Assembly (NCBI GenBank): GCA_019918135.1
Contig: WBZZ01005838.1
Location: 220,001-284,000 of the forward strand
Direction of reading: 5' to 3'
DNA length: 64,000 nucleotides
Source: Paulinella micropora
Lineage: Eukaryota > Cercozoa > Imbricatea > Euglyphida > Paulinellidae
Position 1 is the stretch's first letter, and the number at the start of each line of letters is the position of its first letter. Below are positions 32,910 through 43,524 of the stretch, one piece after another. The notes below the pieces were generated by a model that worked only from the letters and a program-made list of their open reading frames with translations, made no database searches and had not been told where the DNA came from. The translations under genes and the position numbers were made by a program.

Positions 32910-35900
32910 TTGCTTGTGTTGCTTGTGTTGCTTGCTTGCTTGCTTGCTTGAATGCTTGCTTGCTTGCTTGCTTGCTCTCTTGCTTGCTTGTGTTGCTTGT
33001 GTTGCTTGCTTGCTTGCTTGCTTGCTTGTCTTGCTTGTCTTGCTTGCTTGCTTGCTTGTCTTGCTTGTCTTGCTTGTCTTGCTTGCTTGCTTGCTTGCTT
33101 GCTCTCTTGCTTGCTTGCTTGCTTGCTTGCTTGTGTTGCTTGTGTTGCTTGTATTGCTTGCTTTCTTGCTTTCTTGTTTGCTTGCTTGTTTGTTTGTTTG
33201 CTTGCTTGCTTGCTTGTGTTGCTTGTGTTGCTTGCTTGCTTGCTTGTCCTGCTTGTCTTGTCTTGCTTGCTTGCTTGCTTGATTGCTTGCTTGCTTGCTT
33301 GTTTGTTTGCTTGCTTGCTTGATTGCTTGCTTACATTTGTTCTGTTTGTTTCAGGCTGCCAAGAAGGCAACTAAGATTGCCGCTGCCCTTCCGCTGCTGC
33401 CCCTTCTCAAGAGGTAGTCTGATTATTCACTTGTATTGATCTAGTATTACATTTGCTCTGTTTTTTTGAGGCTAATCACCCGGATGCCAAAGCACATAAT
33501 AAGAAGAGGAAACCAAATGTTGCTCATTCCGCTGCTACCCCTTCTCAAGAGGTAATCTGATTATTTACTTGCATTGATCTAGTATTACATTTGCTCTGTT
33601 TGTGTGAGGCCAATCAGCCGGCTGCCAAGGCACCTAATAAGAAGAGTGAAACTGTCAAGCCAGCTAACAAGAAGAAACTAACTGCTGGAGGCCACTTGCT
33701 TGCTGCATCTCAAGCTAAGCTTCAGTCTTCGCAATCTTCCGCTGCTGCCTCTGCTGCAACGGTATAGTATGAGTCACTTGCATTGCTCAAGTAATACATT
33801 TGCTCTGTTTGTTTGAGGCCGCTGGAGCGCTAGCAAGCGGCACGCAAGAGGGGTCAAGTAGTCTGCTTGCTTACATACAATGAATATATTTTGTTTTTGT
33901 GCCTAGTAGCGAATATGCTGCATCACTTCACGTGCAGCAGCAGAGATCGCCCACGCAACAGAGCAGGCAAGTGCAACAACAGCTGGCATCGCTCGCCAAA
34001 CTTTGCGAGCATACTAGGAACAGCGTACAAGGCGTGGTACCGGCTAATGGTGCAGACATTCAGCCAGAGAAGGCAGGCGCCGGCGATGGTGCAGCCAAGC
34101 AGCCAGCTGTAGAGAAGGACGGCGCCGGCGATGGTGCAGCGAAGCAGCCAGCTGTAGAGAAGGACGGCGCCGGCGCCGGCGATGGTGCAGCCAAGCAGCC
34201 AGCTGTAGAGAAGGACGGCGCCAGCGATGGTGCAGCCAAGCAGCCAGCTGTAGAGAAGGACGGCGCCGGCGATGGTGCAGCCAAGCAGCCAGCTGTAGAG
34301 AAGGATGGCGCCGGCGATGGTGCAGCCAAGCAGCCAGCTGTAGAGAAGGACGGCGCCGGCGATGGTGCAGCCAAGCAGCCAGCTGTAGAGAAGGACGGCG
34401 CCGGCGATGGTGCAGCCAAGCAGCCAGCTGTAGAGAAGGACGGCGCCGGCGATGGTGCAGCCAAGCAGCCAGCTGTAGAGAAGGACGGCGCCGGCGATGG
34501 TGCAGCCAAGCAGCCAGCTGCAGAGAAGAACGACGATCAGCTTCTCTCGGTTTTCTTTGCGACTGTCAGCTTTTCAGGGAAAGACACGAAGTGGCCGTCG
34601 ATTCTAGTGCCACCTTACGATTGCCTTACGTATACGTTTCCAAAGGACGCAACTAAAGAAACAAAAGCGCTCATGCAGCAAGGGTACCTGATTTTTGTTA
34701 AAGCTGCCCGTAAATTGCTTGATTGTTTTGTTCAGGATGTTGATTGTGTACCTGCCAACAGTCGACGCAGAGACCCTCTCTTATTTTGCTTTGGTCGACT
34801 CGATGTTTTGGCCTGATGCCAACACGATGTTTGAGGTAAGCACGCAAATGAATGAGGGTGATGTTTGCTGGCCTGCTTGATTGTACATGTTTTAGGTCGG
34901 TTCGTGGGTGAGCTTATACGGCAGCAACGACGAAAATATCATCATTGTCGGGTAGGCATCATAATTTCTCGCAAGTTTGGCAGCAGTAATATAATATCAT
35001 ATCTAGTCCCGGCGTCTTGGTGCGTCCAGCGCCCGGCAACATCAACAAGTTCGAGATCACAGGCGCTTCACTTCTAATCGCCAGGGAAGTGGATGGTAAA
35101 GGCCGGGAAGTGAATGGGAGTGTCAAGCGTCGCTTTAAGCTGCAGTTTGTTGACTTTCTGTTTGTCAACAAGGTGGAGACAGAGAAGCTCAGGGCAGACA
35201 TGGTAACGGGGGCAAAGCAGTGCATAATGCAGCAGTACATTGCTCCTTTGGTGTTGGGTCACCGGCCCCGGCTGCCCAAGTATCCCTATTGGGAGAAAAA
35301 CCATGACATTCCGTGTATTAAGCAATATGTCATCGCGGACGAGCGCGGCGATTCCTCGGTGTCAACGCATTCCCTTGGCTCCGTCGGGCGTGATGATGAT
35401 ACCTCGGAGTGCATGAGGTAATAACTAATACCTTATTTTTATTTGGAACCTCATTAATGATTCATTGTTGTATAGTTTGAACGGCAGCCACCGGTTAGAC
35501 TTTGACTCCGATGCCGCTTATGAGCATTATGATTGGCGGTCAGCTTGATATCATTTAATTTTGCCATGCGCAATTAGTTCCACGTGCACGTACATGCCAT
35601 GGGTTATGCATTGTCTTGCAAGGCGTATCAAAGCGGATGAAGATGGGCTCGACGCGGACGACTTGTACACTCCTGAAGCCACTGCTGAGGCGGACGAGAC
35701 TACTAGTTCCGAAAATAGTGAGTCAGAAGAAGAGGAGGCGGACGAGAGACCTGATACTTCTGGTACTAGTACTTGTACCCCAGTGACGCCTGAGCACCAA
35801 CCTACAAGGTTCTTCATTTATTTTACAAACGTGCTTGCAGTCATATGTATGTTTGCAGCATGCTGCTTACCCCATCATCGTCCGACGCGGCGGCCTCTGC

Positions 35901-38189
35901 TGCTCGTAAGGCTGGAGCGGCTCCCACCTGCCAAAAAAAAAATGGAAGCAGCCGATGCAAGGTCCCTCATTCATTGTAGTCTCTTTTTGTGCTTGCAGTC
36001 ATACGTTCCTGTTTGCTGCAGCAGGAACACGCCGCCAGCACCAACCGACCCGGCGGCCGATGCTGCTAGTAAGGCTGGCGCAGCGACTCCCACCGGCCAA
36101 AAGACAAAATTGGCAGCCGCTGACGCAAGGTCCCTCATTGACTGTAGTATCTTTTTGTGCTTGCAGTCATACGTTCCTGTTTGCTGCAGCAGGAACACGC
36201 CGCCAGCAACGACCGACACGGCGGCCGATGCCGCTAGCATCCTTCTCAGCTTTTCTCGTAAGACTGATGCCGCTACTGGTGCAGCGACTCCCACCGGCCA
36301 AAAAAAACGAAAGCCGCTGATGCAAGGTCCCTCATGTATTCTCTTTTTGTGCTTGCGCATGCAGTCATACGTTCCTGTTTGCTGCAGCAAGACGTCGCTA
36401 CCGTCAGTGACATCGGGCCGTGTTACTTCCAGAAGGGTAAGTACGCTATCGAAATTTTCTATTTCAATTCTCGATCGCACTTCCGGTTGCGACGAGAATG
36501 ATATCAGCGGAATGGAAACACCTACAATTTGGATCAAGCCGGAAAACACAGGGAAACTGGGCGATGTGGCAGTACGCGAAGGTAACTACTTCGATGGGCG
36601 CCAAGCTCCACTTCTACAATTTTGGGGCAAGTGTGTGGACAAGGAGGAAGATCCCGAAACTTTCAAGACAGTGCTCAGTAATCCTGGCAGCAATTGCATG
36701 CAAATCCGCAACAAGCTCTGGTACGTGACGAGCGAGATGCGATCGCAGCTCATTGCCGGCAAAAAGTCAGCCAACAACGCCGGGGGTCTGTTGAACCACG
36801 CGCCTGCCGGCTTTGACAACGTCACGTTTGTTGTCCGCAAGGGATTCGATTACCTAATTGCCCAGGCGCTCACTAACATCGAGGTGGGGGCTATACCGTA
36901 TTTAAACTTCGGGGTCCTGTATTGGACCAAGCATCCGAAGGCTAAAATTCCTCAAATATTACCTGCAGGCTTCGGCAAGGTACTAATATTGTTATGTCTG
37001 TGTCTATATATGTGTTTAATGTTGCTTGTACAGGATGGCAAGCTCGAGTGGTTTGATGTACCTAAGGCCAGCAAAGGGGTCAGTCACTATGCTTGAGTGA
37101 ATAGTAGAATTCGCTTTGCTCTGTTAGGTAGATGTGCCCGTGAAGGAAACCAAGAACCCACCAAAAAGTAACACTGACGGCCATTGTGATAAGCGGGCCA
37201 AGGGGGGGAACGTAAATCACAATAAGTTAAAGTGCCGTTGTTTTGCCTGCAAAGCTTTTCGCCGTGCAAACGACATTCCTGATCCAGCATCTCGCAAGGA
37301 AATGGCAGCAGCTGGCAAGTCTCGTTCCTCGCGCCGCGGCCGGGCAAAGTTGTCTCCTTGCAGATCTCGCAGTCCGTCGCCTGTCAAGGACACTGAGGGT
37401 GCAAGCCTGGAGGAGGAGGAGGAGGAGGAGGACGAAAGCCTGACTGACACTCATACTGAGGGTGCAAGCGCTAGCACGTCGGTCACAGGGGATAAGACTC
37501 CGCGAGGAGGTCGTAAGCAGTCTACGCGAGGTGGACTTAAGCCGCCTAAGGTACTTCAGCCAAGCAAACAGCCAGAGCCAGAGCGCAAGCAACAAGAGCG
37601 CAAGTGCGGCCCAGGCTGCCGGTGCCCTCTTTGTGACCCGCATGGTGAAGGTTGCGAATGCGGGAGGTCAACTTGTCAGCCTGAGCTCAATCGCGAGGAG
37701 TCTGAGGACGTTGGTCCTATTAAGACGTCTACGCGAGGTGGTCCTAGGCAGCCTAAGGTAGTTGAGCCAAGCCCAGAGCCAGAGTGCAAGCGGGGAGAGC
37801 GCAAGTGCGGCCCGGGCTGCCGGTGCACTGTTTGTGACCCGCATGGTGAAACTTGCGAATGCGGGAGGTCAACTTGTCAGCCGCCCAATAAGCAAGCCAC
37901 CGGTCAAGCAAGCAACCAATCAAGCAACACGCAAGCCACCAATCCATCGCAAGCAAGCAATCAATCAAGCAATGAAGCCAGACATCGGGTTAGGAACGGA
38001 GAAGAAACTGACAAGTTGGTACTTGCGTTGAGTGGCAATGGTGGCAACCAGTCTGCATTGCTAAATGCACTGCGTGGGCGGAACACGAGTGGGAGCGGCA
38101 GAGGCAACTTTTCGCCTTTTGCAGCGTATCTGGCGTATCAAACTTCACAAAATACAAACGCTTTCTACACGTTTTTAGCTTCGGTGTAA
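32154..38189 (+). CDS. Long multi-exon gene with internal repeats and Cys-rich C-terminus
   Basis: The first exon (ATG 32154 to 32516) encodes a folded N-terminus (DEWQPFASLDIPPDVSRCYW). Introns with GT..AG ends: 32517-33354 (838 bp, mostly TTGC repeat), 33414-33470, 33552-33608 and 33762-33817 (56-57 bp, nearly identical to each other), 34837-34896 and several later ones. Protein features in order: Lys/Asn/Ala-rich repeats, ten 15-residue AKQPAVEKDGAGDGA repeats, a globular region (ETLSYFALVDSMFW, FEITGASLLIAREVDG), acidic segment, SYVPVCCSRNTPP repeats, a second globular region (36430-36980), and a tail with two CGPGCRC...CDPHGE..CECGRSTC modules. Function unknown; perhaps the element's accessory DNA-binding protein. 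Exon borders in 34.9-36.4 kb are uncertain. Confidence 0.45.
32520..33340. repeat. TTGC tetranucleotide microsatellite filling an intron
   Basis: About 820 bases of GCTT/TTGC units with periodic TCTTGC and TGTTGC variants (TTGCTTGTG and TTGCTTGTC higher-order blocks). It is open in all plus frames (Leu/Cys/Ala) and on the minus strand (Lys/Gln/Ala/Ser), so the long open frames here are artefacts. It sits between a GTAG donor at 32517 and a TTTCAG acceptor at 33354. Confidence 0.9.
34075..34530 (+). repeat. Ten 45-bp coding minisatellite units
   Basis: Units of 15 codons (GAGDGAAKQPAVEKD) repeat about ten times with almost no divergence, one carrying an extra GA pair and one a Gly-to-Ser change. 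Near-identity at the DNA level implies recent expansion or gene conversion. Confidence 0.9.
35841..36400 (+). repeat. Exon-intron unit repeated four times
   Basis: The motif TTGCAGTCATACGTTCCTGT recurs at 35841 (diverged), 35999, 36167 and 36365. Each unit has a Pro/Ala-rich coding segment ending GATGCAAG, then GTCCCTCAT...TGCTTGCAG, which has perfect GT..AG form but would be an intron of only 37 bp. In two of the spacings the unit is a multiple of three, so the region can also be read through. Confidence 0.6.
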
Positions 38190-38553
38190 TGCGGTCATCG
38201 CGGTCAGTGTTGGTATATCGCGGTCAGTGTTGGTGGTAGTTCATGTGTGTCCATTAAAAAAATTTTCAACTGAAAGAATAGGGCTGACACGTGCAATGTG
38301 TTTGACGTTTTGTTTATGAACTTGTACGTATCAGTTTCCTTCTTCAACAGACAGCATGTTCTTGCATGCAGAAACCTGTCCGTAAGACTGTCAAAGCAAA
38401 ATTACCGGATCAATAAGTAATTTTTTGAAATCATTAAACATCTATTCATATCTTTATAAAAAAATTTAGCTGTAAAACTAATTAATACGCTTGGAAATTA
38501 ATAAAATTAATTGAAAAAAGTGTTTCTGTAATTCTATCGCAATGCCAGGCAAA
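38190..38553. other. Right subterminal region of the 11-kb element
   Basis: AT-rich, no gene. Near its start GCGGTCAGTGTTGGT occurs twice (about 38199 and 38221). A 21-bp sequence ACAAAATACAAACGCTTTCTA at about 38147, inside the end of the preceding gene, is also present near 28284 at the opposite end of the element, in the same orientation. Confidence 0.45.
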
Positions 38554-38613
38554 GTCTCATGGTCTTAAGACCATGAGACCTTTGGATCCTTATTATTTAT
38601 CACTTCGTCATAC
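38554..38613 (-). repeat. Right inverted end with perfect 26-bp palindrome
   Basis: 38554-38579 is a perfect 26-bp palindrome, GTCTCATGGTCTT and its reverse complement. It is followed outward by GGATCC and the 30-bp arm that matches the left end with about three mismatches. Confidence 0.85.
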
Positions 38614-39213
38614 ACAAGAAGACCAAACTCCAGGTGACTCTAGATGACATGGAAATGTTTTGAAGCTGTCTCATTGGTGACGCTGCGCTTGGGAGGGAGC
38701 GAAATCCGGCTGCGACGAGGCGGCGCATCCTTTTTCTTGCTGGTGAAGAGTACAATACCTTATCGGTCCTGATGTTAAATAAAGAAAGTGTTTACTGTTT
38801 CAGACAAGCACTGTTGCGTGATATCACCATATTAACCATTGCACACAGCTAGTGCGCTGACGGTCGCCGGACGGCTACACTATGGCACGGGGGGGGGGGG
38901 GGGGGCAATGCCCCTCCGGCTGGGTAGGTAAAGGCTGGGATGGCAAGCATCTGTTGGCTTGAGAAAAGCGGCCAACCGCGCCGGTCGTGCGGCTACGCGT
39001 ACTAGCAGTTCGAGGTGCGTTCCTAGTTCCTCATTAAAAGTGTGTGACGATGGCTTGCTTCTGTTGAAGCGCTCTAAATCCGCGCCGGAGAGAGGAAAGG
39101 GATCAGACTACAGCCGGGCTACTGCTGCGCCTGCAGACACTCGTTCCGGCTAGCCGGGTGGGGCACAAGAGTGCACGCGCGCTTGGGACAGAGAGAGAGA
39201 GAGAGCTAATTCT
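38614..39213. other. Viral island resumes; no supported gene
   Basis: GC content climbs from about 38.84 kb, with a G run at 38889-38906. AATAAA occurs at 38776 and the purine run GAGAGAGAGAGAGAG at 39191. A short plus-strand open frame (38959-39153) has no supporting features. The segment 38640-38840 is of intermediate composition and may be the missing counterpart of sequence left of the element. Confidence 0.35.
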
Positions 39214-39219
39214 TTTATT
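39214..39219 (-). terminator. Polyadenylation signal of the AAA+ gene
   Basis: Minus-strand AATAAA starts one base after the TAG at 39221-39223 that closes the Ser-rich tail. The zinc-finger gene at 43525 has the same tight stop/signal arrangement, which supports 39221 rather than 39440 as the true end of this gene. Confidence 0.7.
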
Positions 39220-39220
39220 C

Positions 39221-42200
39221 CTAGTCCTGCATGTCATCCGAGCCGTCCGTCGGGCCCAGCCCGGCCAGACCGCCAGAGGATGACGACGAGGAGGACGACG
39301 ACAACGAGGAGGACGAGGACGAGGGGCCCTGCCCCAGCTGGCCCTGCACCACGGGCGGCGGCCCGGCCGCTGCGGACGCGCGGCCGGGGTCCGTCAGGCC
39401 GCGCGGCATGCCGTTCGGCAGCAGGTCAGTCAGGAACAGCTAGTAGTGCTGCAGCGAGCGGTCGAGCTGCCCCGTGAGCATCTGGCGCGGGCGCGCAAAG
39501 TGGTCCTGCAGGACCTGGACCATGCGCCTCGGCAGTAGGTCGGGCGCCAGCCCCTGCTCCATCACCATCGACTGCACCTGGAAGTCCTCGGCGCGCTGCA
39601 CGACCACGGGCCCCCGGTCGCCGGGCCGGCCCTGCAGCAGCTGGTGCAGCACGTCCTTGAACTCGTGGTAGTCCTTGCGCAGCTCCCGGGCGTGGTTCTT
39701 CCACAGCAGGCCGCCCAGCGCGCGGCTGCACTCGGCGTAGTCCAGGTGGTTGGCGAACAGCTGGCTGTCGTGCTTGGAGAAGGCGTAGTGGCCCGGCCGC
39801 ACGCCATTGCGCTGCAGCGCCATGCGGCGCCGCCGGGCTGTCAGCTCCTGCTCGTGGCGCAGGACCTCCTCCCGGGCGTGCCGGGCCGCCCGCGCGTACT
39901 TGTCGCGCGCCGCGGGCGGGTCGGCCAGCCGCGAGTAGCGCGGGCACGAGCCGGCGTCCTCGGCCAGGACGCGCTCGCTCACGAACGCCGAGCGCGTGCC
40001 CGCCGGCATCCACAGCTGCTGCGCCTCGGGTACCTGGTACCGCGCCTCGAAGAACTCGCGCGCCAGGGTGTACAGGACGGCGCGCTGCTGCGGGAAGTGG
40101 AACTCGTGCTCGCCGATCATCGTGATGGCCGTGAGCAGCACGGACGGGTCCTCGTCGTTGAGCCAGAAGTCCAGCCACCCAAAGTCCTCGAGCGCCGGCG
40201 CCTTGTCCAGCGGCCGGCCGTAGTGCCTGCCCCGGCCGGGGTCGATGAGCGGGCTCAGCGACGAGTGGAACACCAGGAACACGGCGCGGCGGATGATGTT
40301 GCGCGTGATGAGGGCCGTGAGCCGGTGGATCGTGCGCTGCGAGTGCAGGCCGCACACGCCGTGCTGCTCGGCCCGCTGGCAGAAGCGGCCCAGCAGCTGC
40401 GGCGTCACGTACAGGCGCACGGGGTTGGCGAAGCCCAGCGCCAGCAGCGTGTCGTACACGTAGCCCAGCGCCGTGTCGTCCCGCACCCAGCGCACCTGTT
40501 CCTCCAGCACGGCCTGGCTCTGCACGTCCGGCTCGGTCCCGACGTTGTGCCAGGGCTCGTGGCAGGGCCGCTCGCGCGCGGGGCTGTAGATGCACAGCAG
40601 GCGGTCCCGGATGGCGGCCAAAAAGTCGCACGGGTACGTGTTGCTCGCCCCGATGAAGGCGCCGCTGATGCGCGCGCACGTCTGCTCGATGAAGCGCTGC
40701 CCCCGCTCGTTGTCCACGCGGCAGATCTGGTACTGCAGCGTAGGCGCCGACAGCATCGACTTGATCGTCTCCGTGATGCTGGACGCCTCGTTGCGCCCGT
40801 TGCGCAGCCCCAAAAAGTGCTGCGGCATCTCGTCCATCACGCGCACCTCGCCGCGCTTGTCGTAGTTACCGGCCATGGCGACATGTCGGTCAGCGCCACC
40901 GTCGTGCCGGGCAGCAGCAGGAACTTCATGAGCAGGTCCTGCAGCCGGCTCTTGCCGGTGCCCGGCGGGCCGTACGCCACCATGTTGACGAACGCCGTCT
41001 CCCGCACCGAGCACTGCGCCACCAGCAGCATGAGCTGCGCCTCCACGATCGTGCACACCCGCAGCTGGTGCTCGAACAGGTTGTGCAGCCGCACGTAGTA
41101 GCAGTCCGACACCCCGAGGTTGTCGACCGGGAGCGCCTGGAACGAGTACCAGCTGAGCGGCAGGGGGGTGCCGTCCACCTCGGACGGCCGGGGCTTGCTC
41201 AGGTGCGAGAAGGCCGCCAGCTGCGCGTCCGAGCAGCCGCCGCCCTCCCGCAGCAGGCTCTGCACCCAGGGGGCTACTCCGCGCCGCAGGGCCTGCAGCC
41301 CCTGCCAGTGCACGGACGCGCACGCCTCTTCCGACGCGCCCCCCCAGCTCGGCCACCTCGTCCAGCAGGCGCTGCCGCCCCTGGTGCATCAGGCGCTTGA
41401 TCGTCTGCTCGCTGGCCGCGCCGCCGCCGCCGCGCCCCCCCGCCGTCCACGGCCCGCACCAGGCCCGCCAGCGACCGCGCGCGCGCGCACAGCTCGTCGG
41501 GCCCGAGCTGCTCGTCCGCCGCCAGCACCCCCAGCAGAGTGTTTTCCTCGGCCGTGCCCTGGGCTTCCTCCAGGTCGGGGCGCCGTGGCACCGGCAGGCG
41601 GGTGTGCGCGAACCTGGCGTGCGACAGCCTGGACGGCAGGCGCCAGAACAGGTCCGGGAAGGGCACCGCGAACGTCGCCGCCCCGCCCTGGCCCGCGGGG
41701 GGCTCCTGCACGTACCGGGCCCAGTCCAGCTGCGCCGGCACCACGCCCTCCAGCAGCCCGTGCCGCAGGTGGCGCGGGTGGAAGAAGACGCGCGGGTCCA
41801 GCACGCAGCCCCCCCACACGCGCTCCGTCCGCCGCCGCAGCAGGAACGCCGACACGTCCGCCCCCGCCTGCGGGGTCCGGGCCACCAGCACCACCGAGCT
41901 CAGGAACTCCACGTTCTGCATCAGCTTCGCCAAAGACTCCCGGTAGTCCGCGGTGAAGGTGCACTTGGTCGGCTGCCAGCGCGGGCGCTGGCCGCCCCCG
42001 CGCCGCTGCTTCTTGGCTGCGGGCGGCCGCCAGCCGTCGGGCTGCTCGGCGTCGCCCGCGTCCGCCCCGTCCCCCGGCTCCTCCGTGGCCTGCGCGCTGC
42101 CCGGGCAGGGGTCGTACCCCCGGCTGTCGGCCAGCAGGTCGTTGATGATCCGCAGCACGTCGAAGTTGGCGCGGTTGACCCACAGCCACAGCGAGTGGCT

Positions 42201-42645
42201 TACCACCTGGCCGTGCTCGTCCTGGACCGCCGACACGGCCCGGATAGCGCGCTCTCGGCGTCCACGCCCAGCAGGTCGGGGTGCGACGCAATGGCCCACC
42301 ACAGGCACACCAGCAGCTTGAAGGCCTCGTGCACGTGTTGGTCTTGGTCTCGAAGCCCAGGGGCGTGGGCTGCGACAGGAAGCGCGAGGGCACCGTCATC
42401 TGCAAGCAGTAGCACGCGTCCCGCACCAGGTCGGCGCCCTCGTGCGCGCGGGCCAAGTGGCCCTGCCCGGCGGCGCCGTAGTCCTCGGCACCCTGCTCGA
42501 AGAAGGTGTCGACTATATTGGCCTCGTCGGCCTCCGGGGCGGGGGCCCCGCTCGACAGCGACGTATAGAAGGGGTGGCTGCCGCGAAAGGAATAGGGCTC
42601 GTACGGCTCCGGCAGCACCGCCTGGCTCTGCGTCCGCTTGGCCAT
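39221..42645 (-). pseudogene. Large AAA+/helicase-type ATPase, multiply frameshifted
   Basis: From the ATG at 42645 (MAKRTQSQAVLPEPYEPYSF) about 1140 codons can be followed in several frames, with changes near 42350, 42250, 41400, 41340 and 40870, and a TAG at 39440-39442 after which the frame stays open to 39221. The ATPase core has Walker A GPPGTGKS (about 40965), Walker B VRVMDEMP, and a sensor-1-like GAFIGASNTYPCDF followed by RDRLLCIYSP, as in AAA+ and superfamily-3 helicases of DNA viruses. The 350 residues upstream hold a conserved-looking unknown domain and a KKQRR basic patch; the C-terminus is helical with a Ser-rich tail. A replicative helicase or packaging-type motor is likely. 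Confidence 0.65.
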
Positions 42646-42659
42646 GGCGGACCGATTCT

Positions 42660-43519
42660 GCTACGGCCTGGCCCGGCGGCCACGCCCGGTCCCGCGCGTG
42701 GGTCCCTCGGCACCCACACCCACGCGCCGCCCTGGCGCCGGCACGGGCGGAGAGAAAGGGGGGGGGGCGGGCCTGGCCGGGGGGGGGGACGCAGGTTTTG
42801 GGGGGGGGGGGGGGGGCGCAGCCGCGGCCGGCGGGCCCGCCGGGCGGGGAAGGGGCTCTCCCCTTCTGCGAAGAAAAACCGACTCTATCGGGGGGTGTGC
42901 CTTCCCAGGTTTGTATTCTGTCGCGGGAAAAGAGAGTGCTAAAAATCCATTTTGGCCCCTAGGGGCGAAATCGCACGTCATCATCGTCGGAAGATAGCCC
43001 GGCCCCCGGCAGGTCTGCCTGGAAAAGAGAGCCCCGCGGCCGGTGCTACGACACGGAGAAAACACTGCCTCTCGGGAGGAACGAGAGAGGGGGAAAAAGC
43101 CCCCGCCTTTCTTTCCTGCCTCACCGCCGGCCCGGCTTCTCTTTCCCCCCCCCCCCCCGGACACTAGTTCTTTTGCAGTGTGTTGTCAGCTTTTTAATGA
43201 CCGCGACCAGTTGACAGTAGTGGCTCATGCTAAGCCCCGGGCGCTTGCCCCCTGGCCACTAAGGCCGCAGTCCCCTGACTACTTTTCTCTTCTTGTTGGG
43301 GGGTTCTGCAAGCCGGGGGGCGCACACGCCTTCCGCCCGGCCGGCCCGGGCCTTCTGCGCGAAGGGGGAAAGAAGGCACCTCCCCCCCCCCCCCGGCCGG
43401 CCCCGGGGGGCTTGGTCCCTCTCCCTAGTGCAGAAGTTAATCCTTTCTGAGCGACAGGCTCTCGCCGGGGCTAGCCGGGGGCTTCCCTCCTGTCGAAGTC
43501 AGACAGCACCGGCCCAGTT
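42660..43519. other. Viral intergenic region with homopolymers
   Basis: G runs at 42759-42766, 42780-42789 and 42799-42815, C runs at 43146-43158 and 43382-43393. It follows the zinc-finger gene's 3' end and precedes the AAA+ gene start on the minus strand, so it should contain that promoter. No supported gene. Confidence 0.45.
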
Positions 43520-43524
43520 TTTAT

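Larger units (their letters stand above)
27414..38613. mobile_element. 11-kb DNA element with inverted ends and two divergent genes
   Basis: The borders are 30-bp inverted repeats, ATGACGAAGTGRTAAATAAT followed by AAGGATCC, at 27414-27443 and (reverse complement) 38584-38613, each followed inward by a GGTCTCAT palindrome. Inside, composition is much more AT-rich than the viral island on both sides and the genes have spliceosomal introns. A leftward transposase-like gene (31793-28191) and a rightward repeat-rich gene (32154-38189) diverge from about 32.0 kb, both reading toward the ends. This is the plan of a self-contained DNA transposon. Alternatively the inverted ends are viral termini facing a host segment. 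Confidence 0.6.

Noticed and set aside
32462..33374. Long open frames on both strands over the TTGC repeat (Leu/Cys-rich and Lys/Gln/Ser-rich proteins)
   Set aside because: They are open only because the tetranucleotide repeat contains no stop codon; the interval has clean intron borders and no sequence complexity.
27414..38613. Reading the two inverted arms as viral genome termini facing a host segment
   Set aside because: Kept only as an alternative: the internal genes, composition and divergent layout fit a self-contained element better, and no other viral terminus is present in the window.
38959..39153. Short plus-strand frame after the resumed viral island
   Set aside because: 65 codons without domain, start context or partner; composition alone explains it.
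39644..41098. 484-codon plus-strand frame opposite the AAA+ gene
   Set aside because: Composition-driven antisense frame, rich in Arg/Val/Gln; the Walker motifs are on the minus strand.
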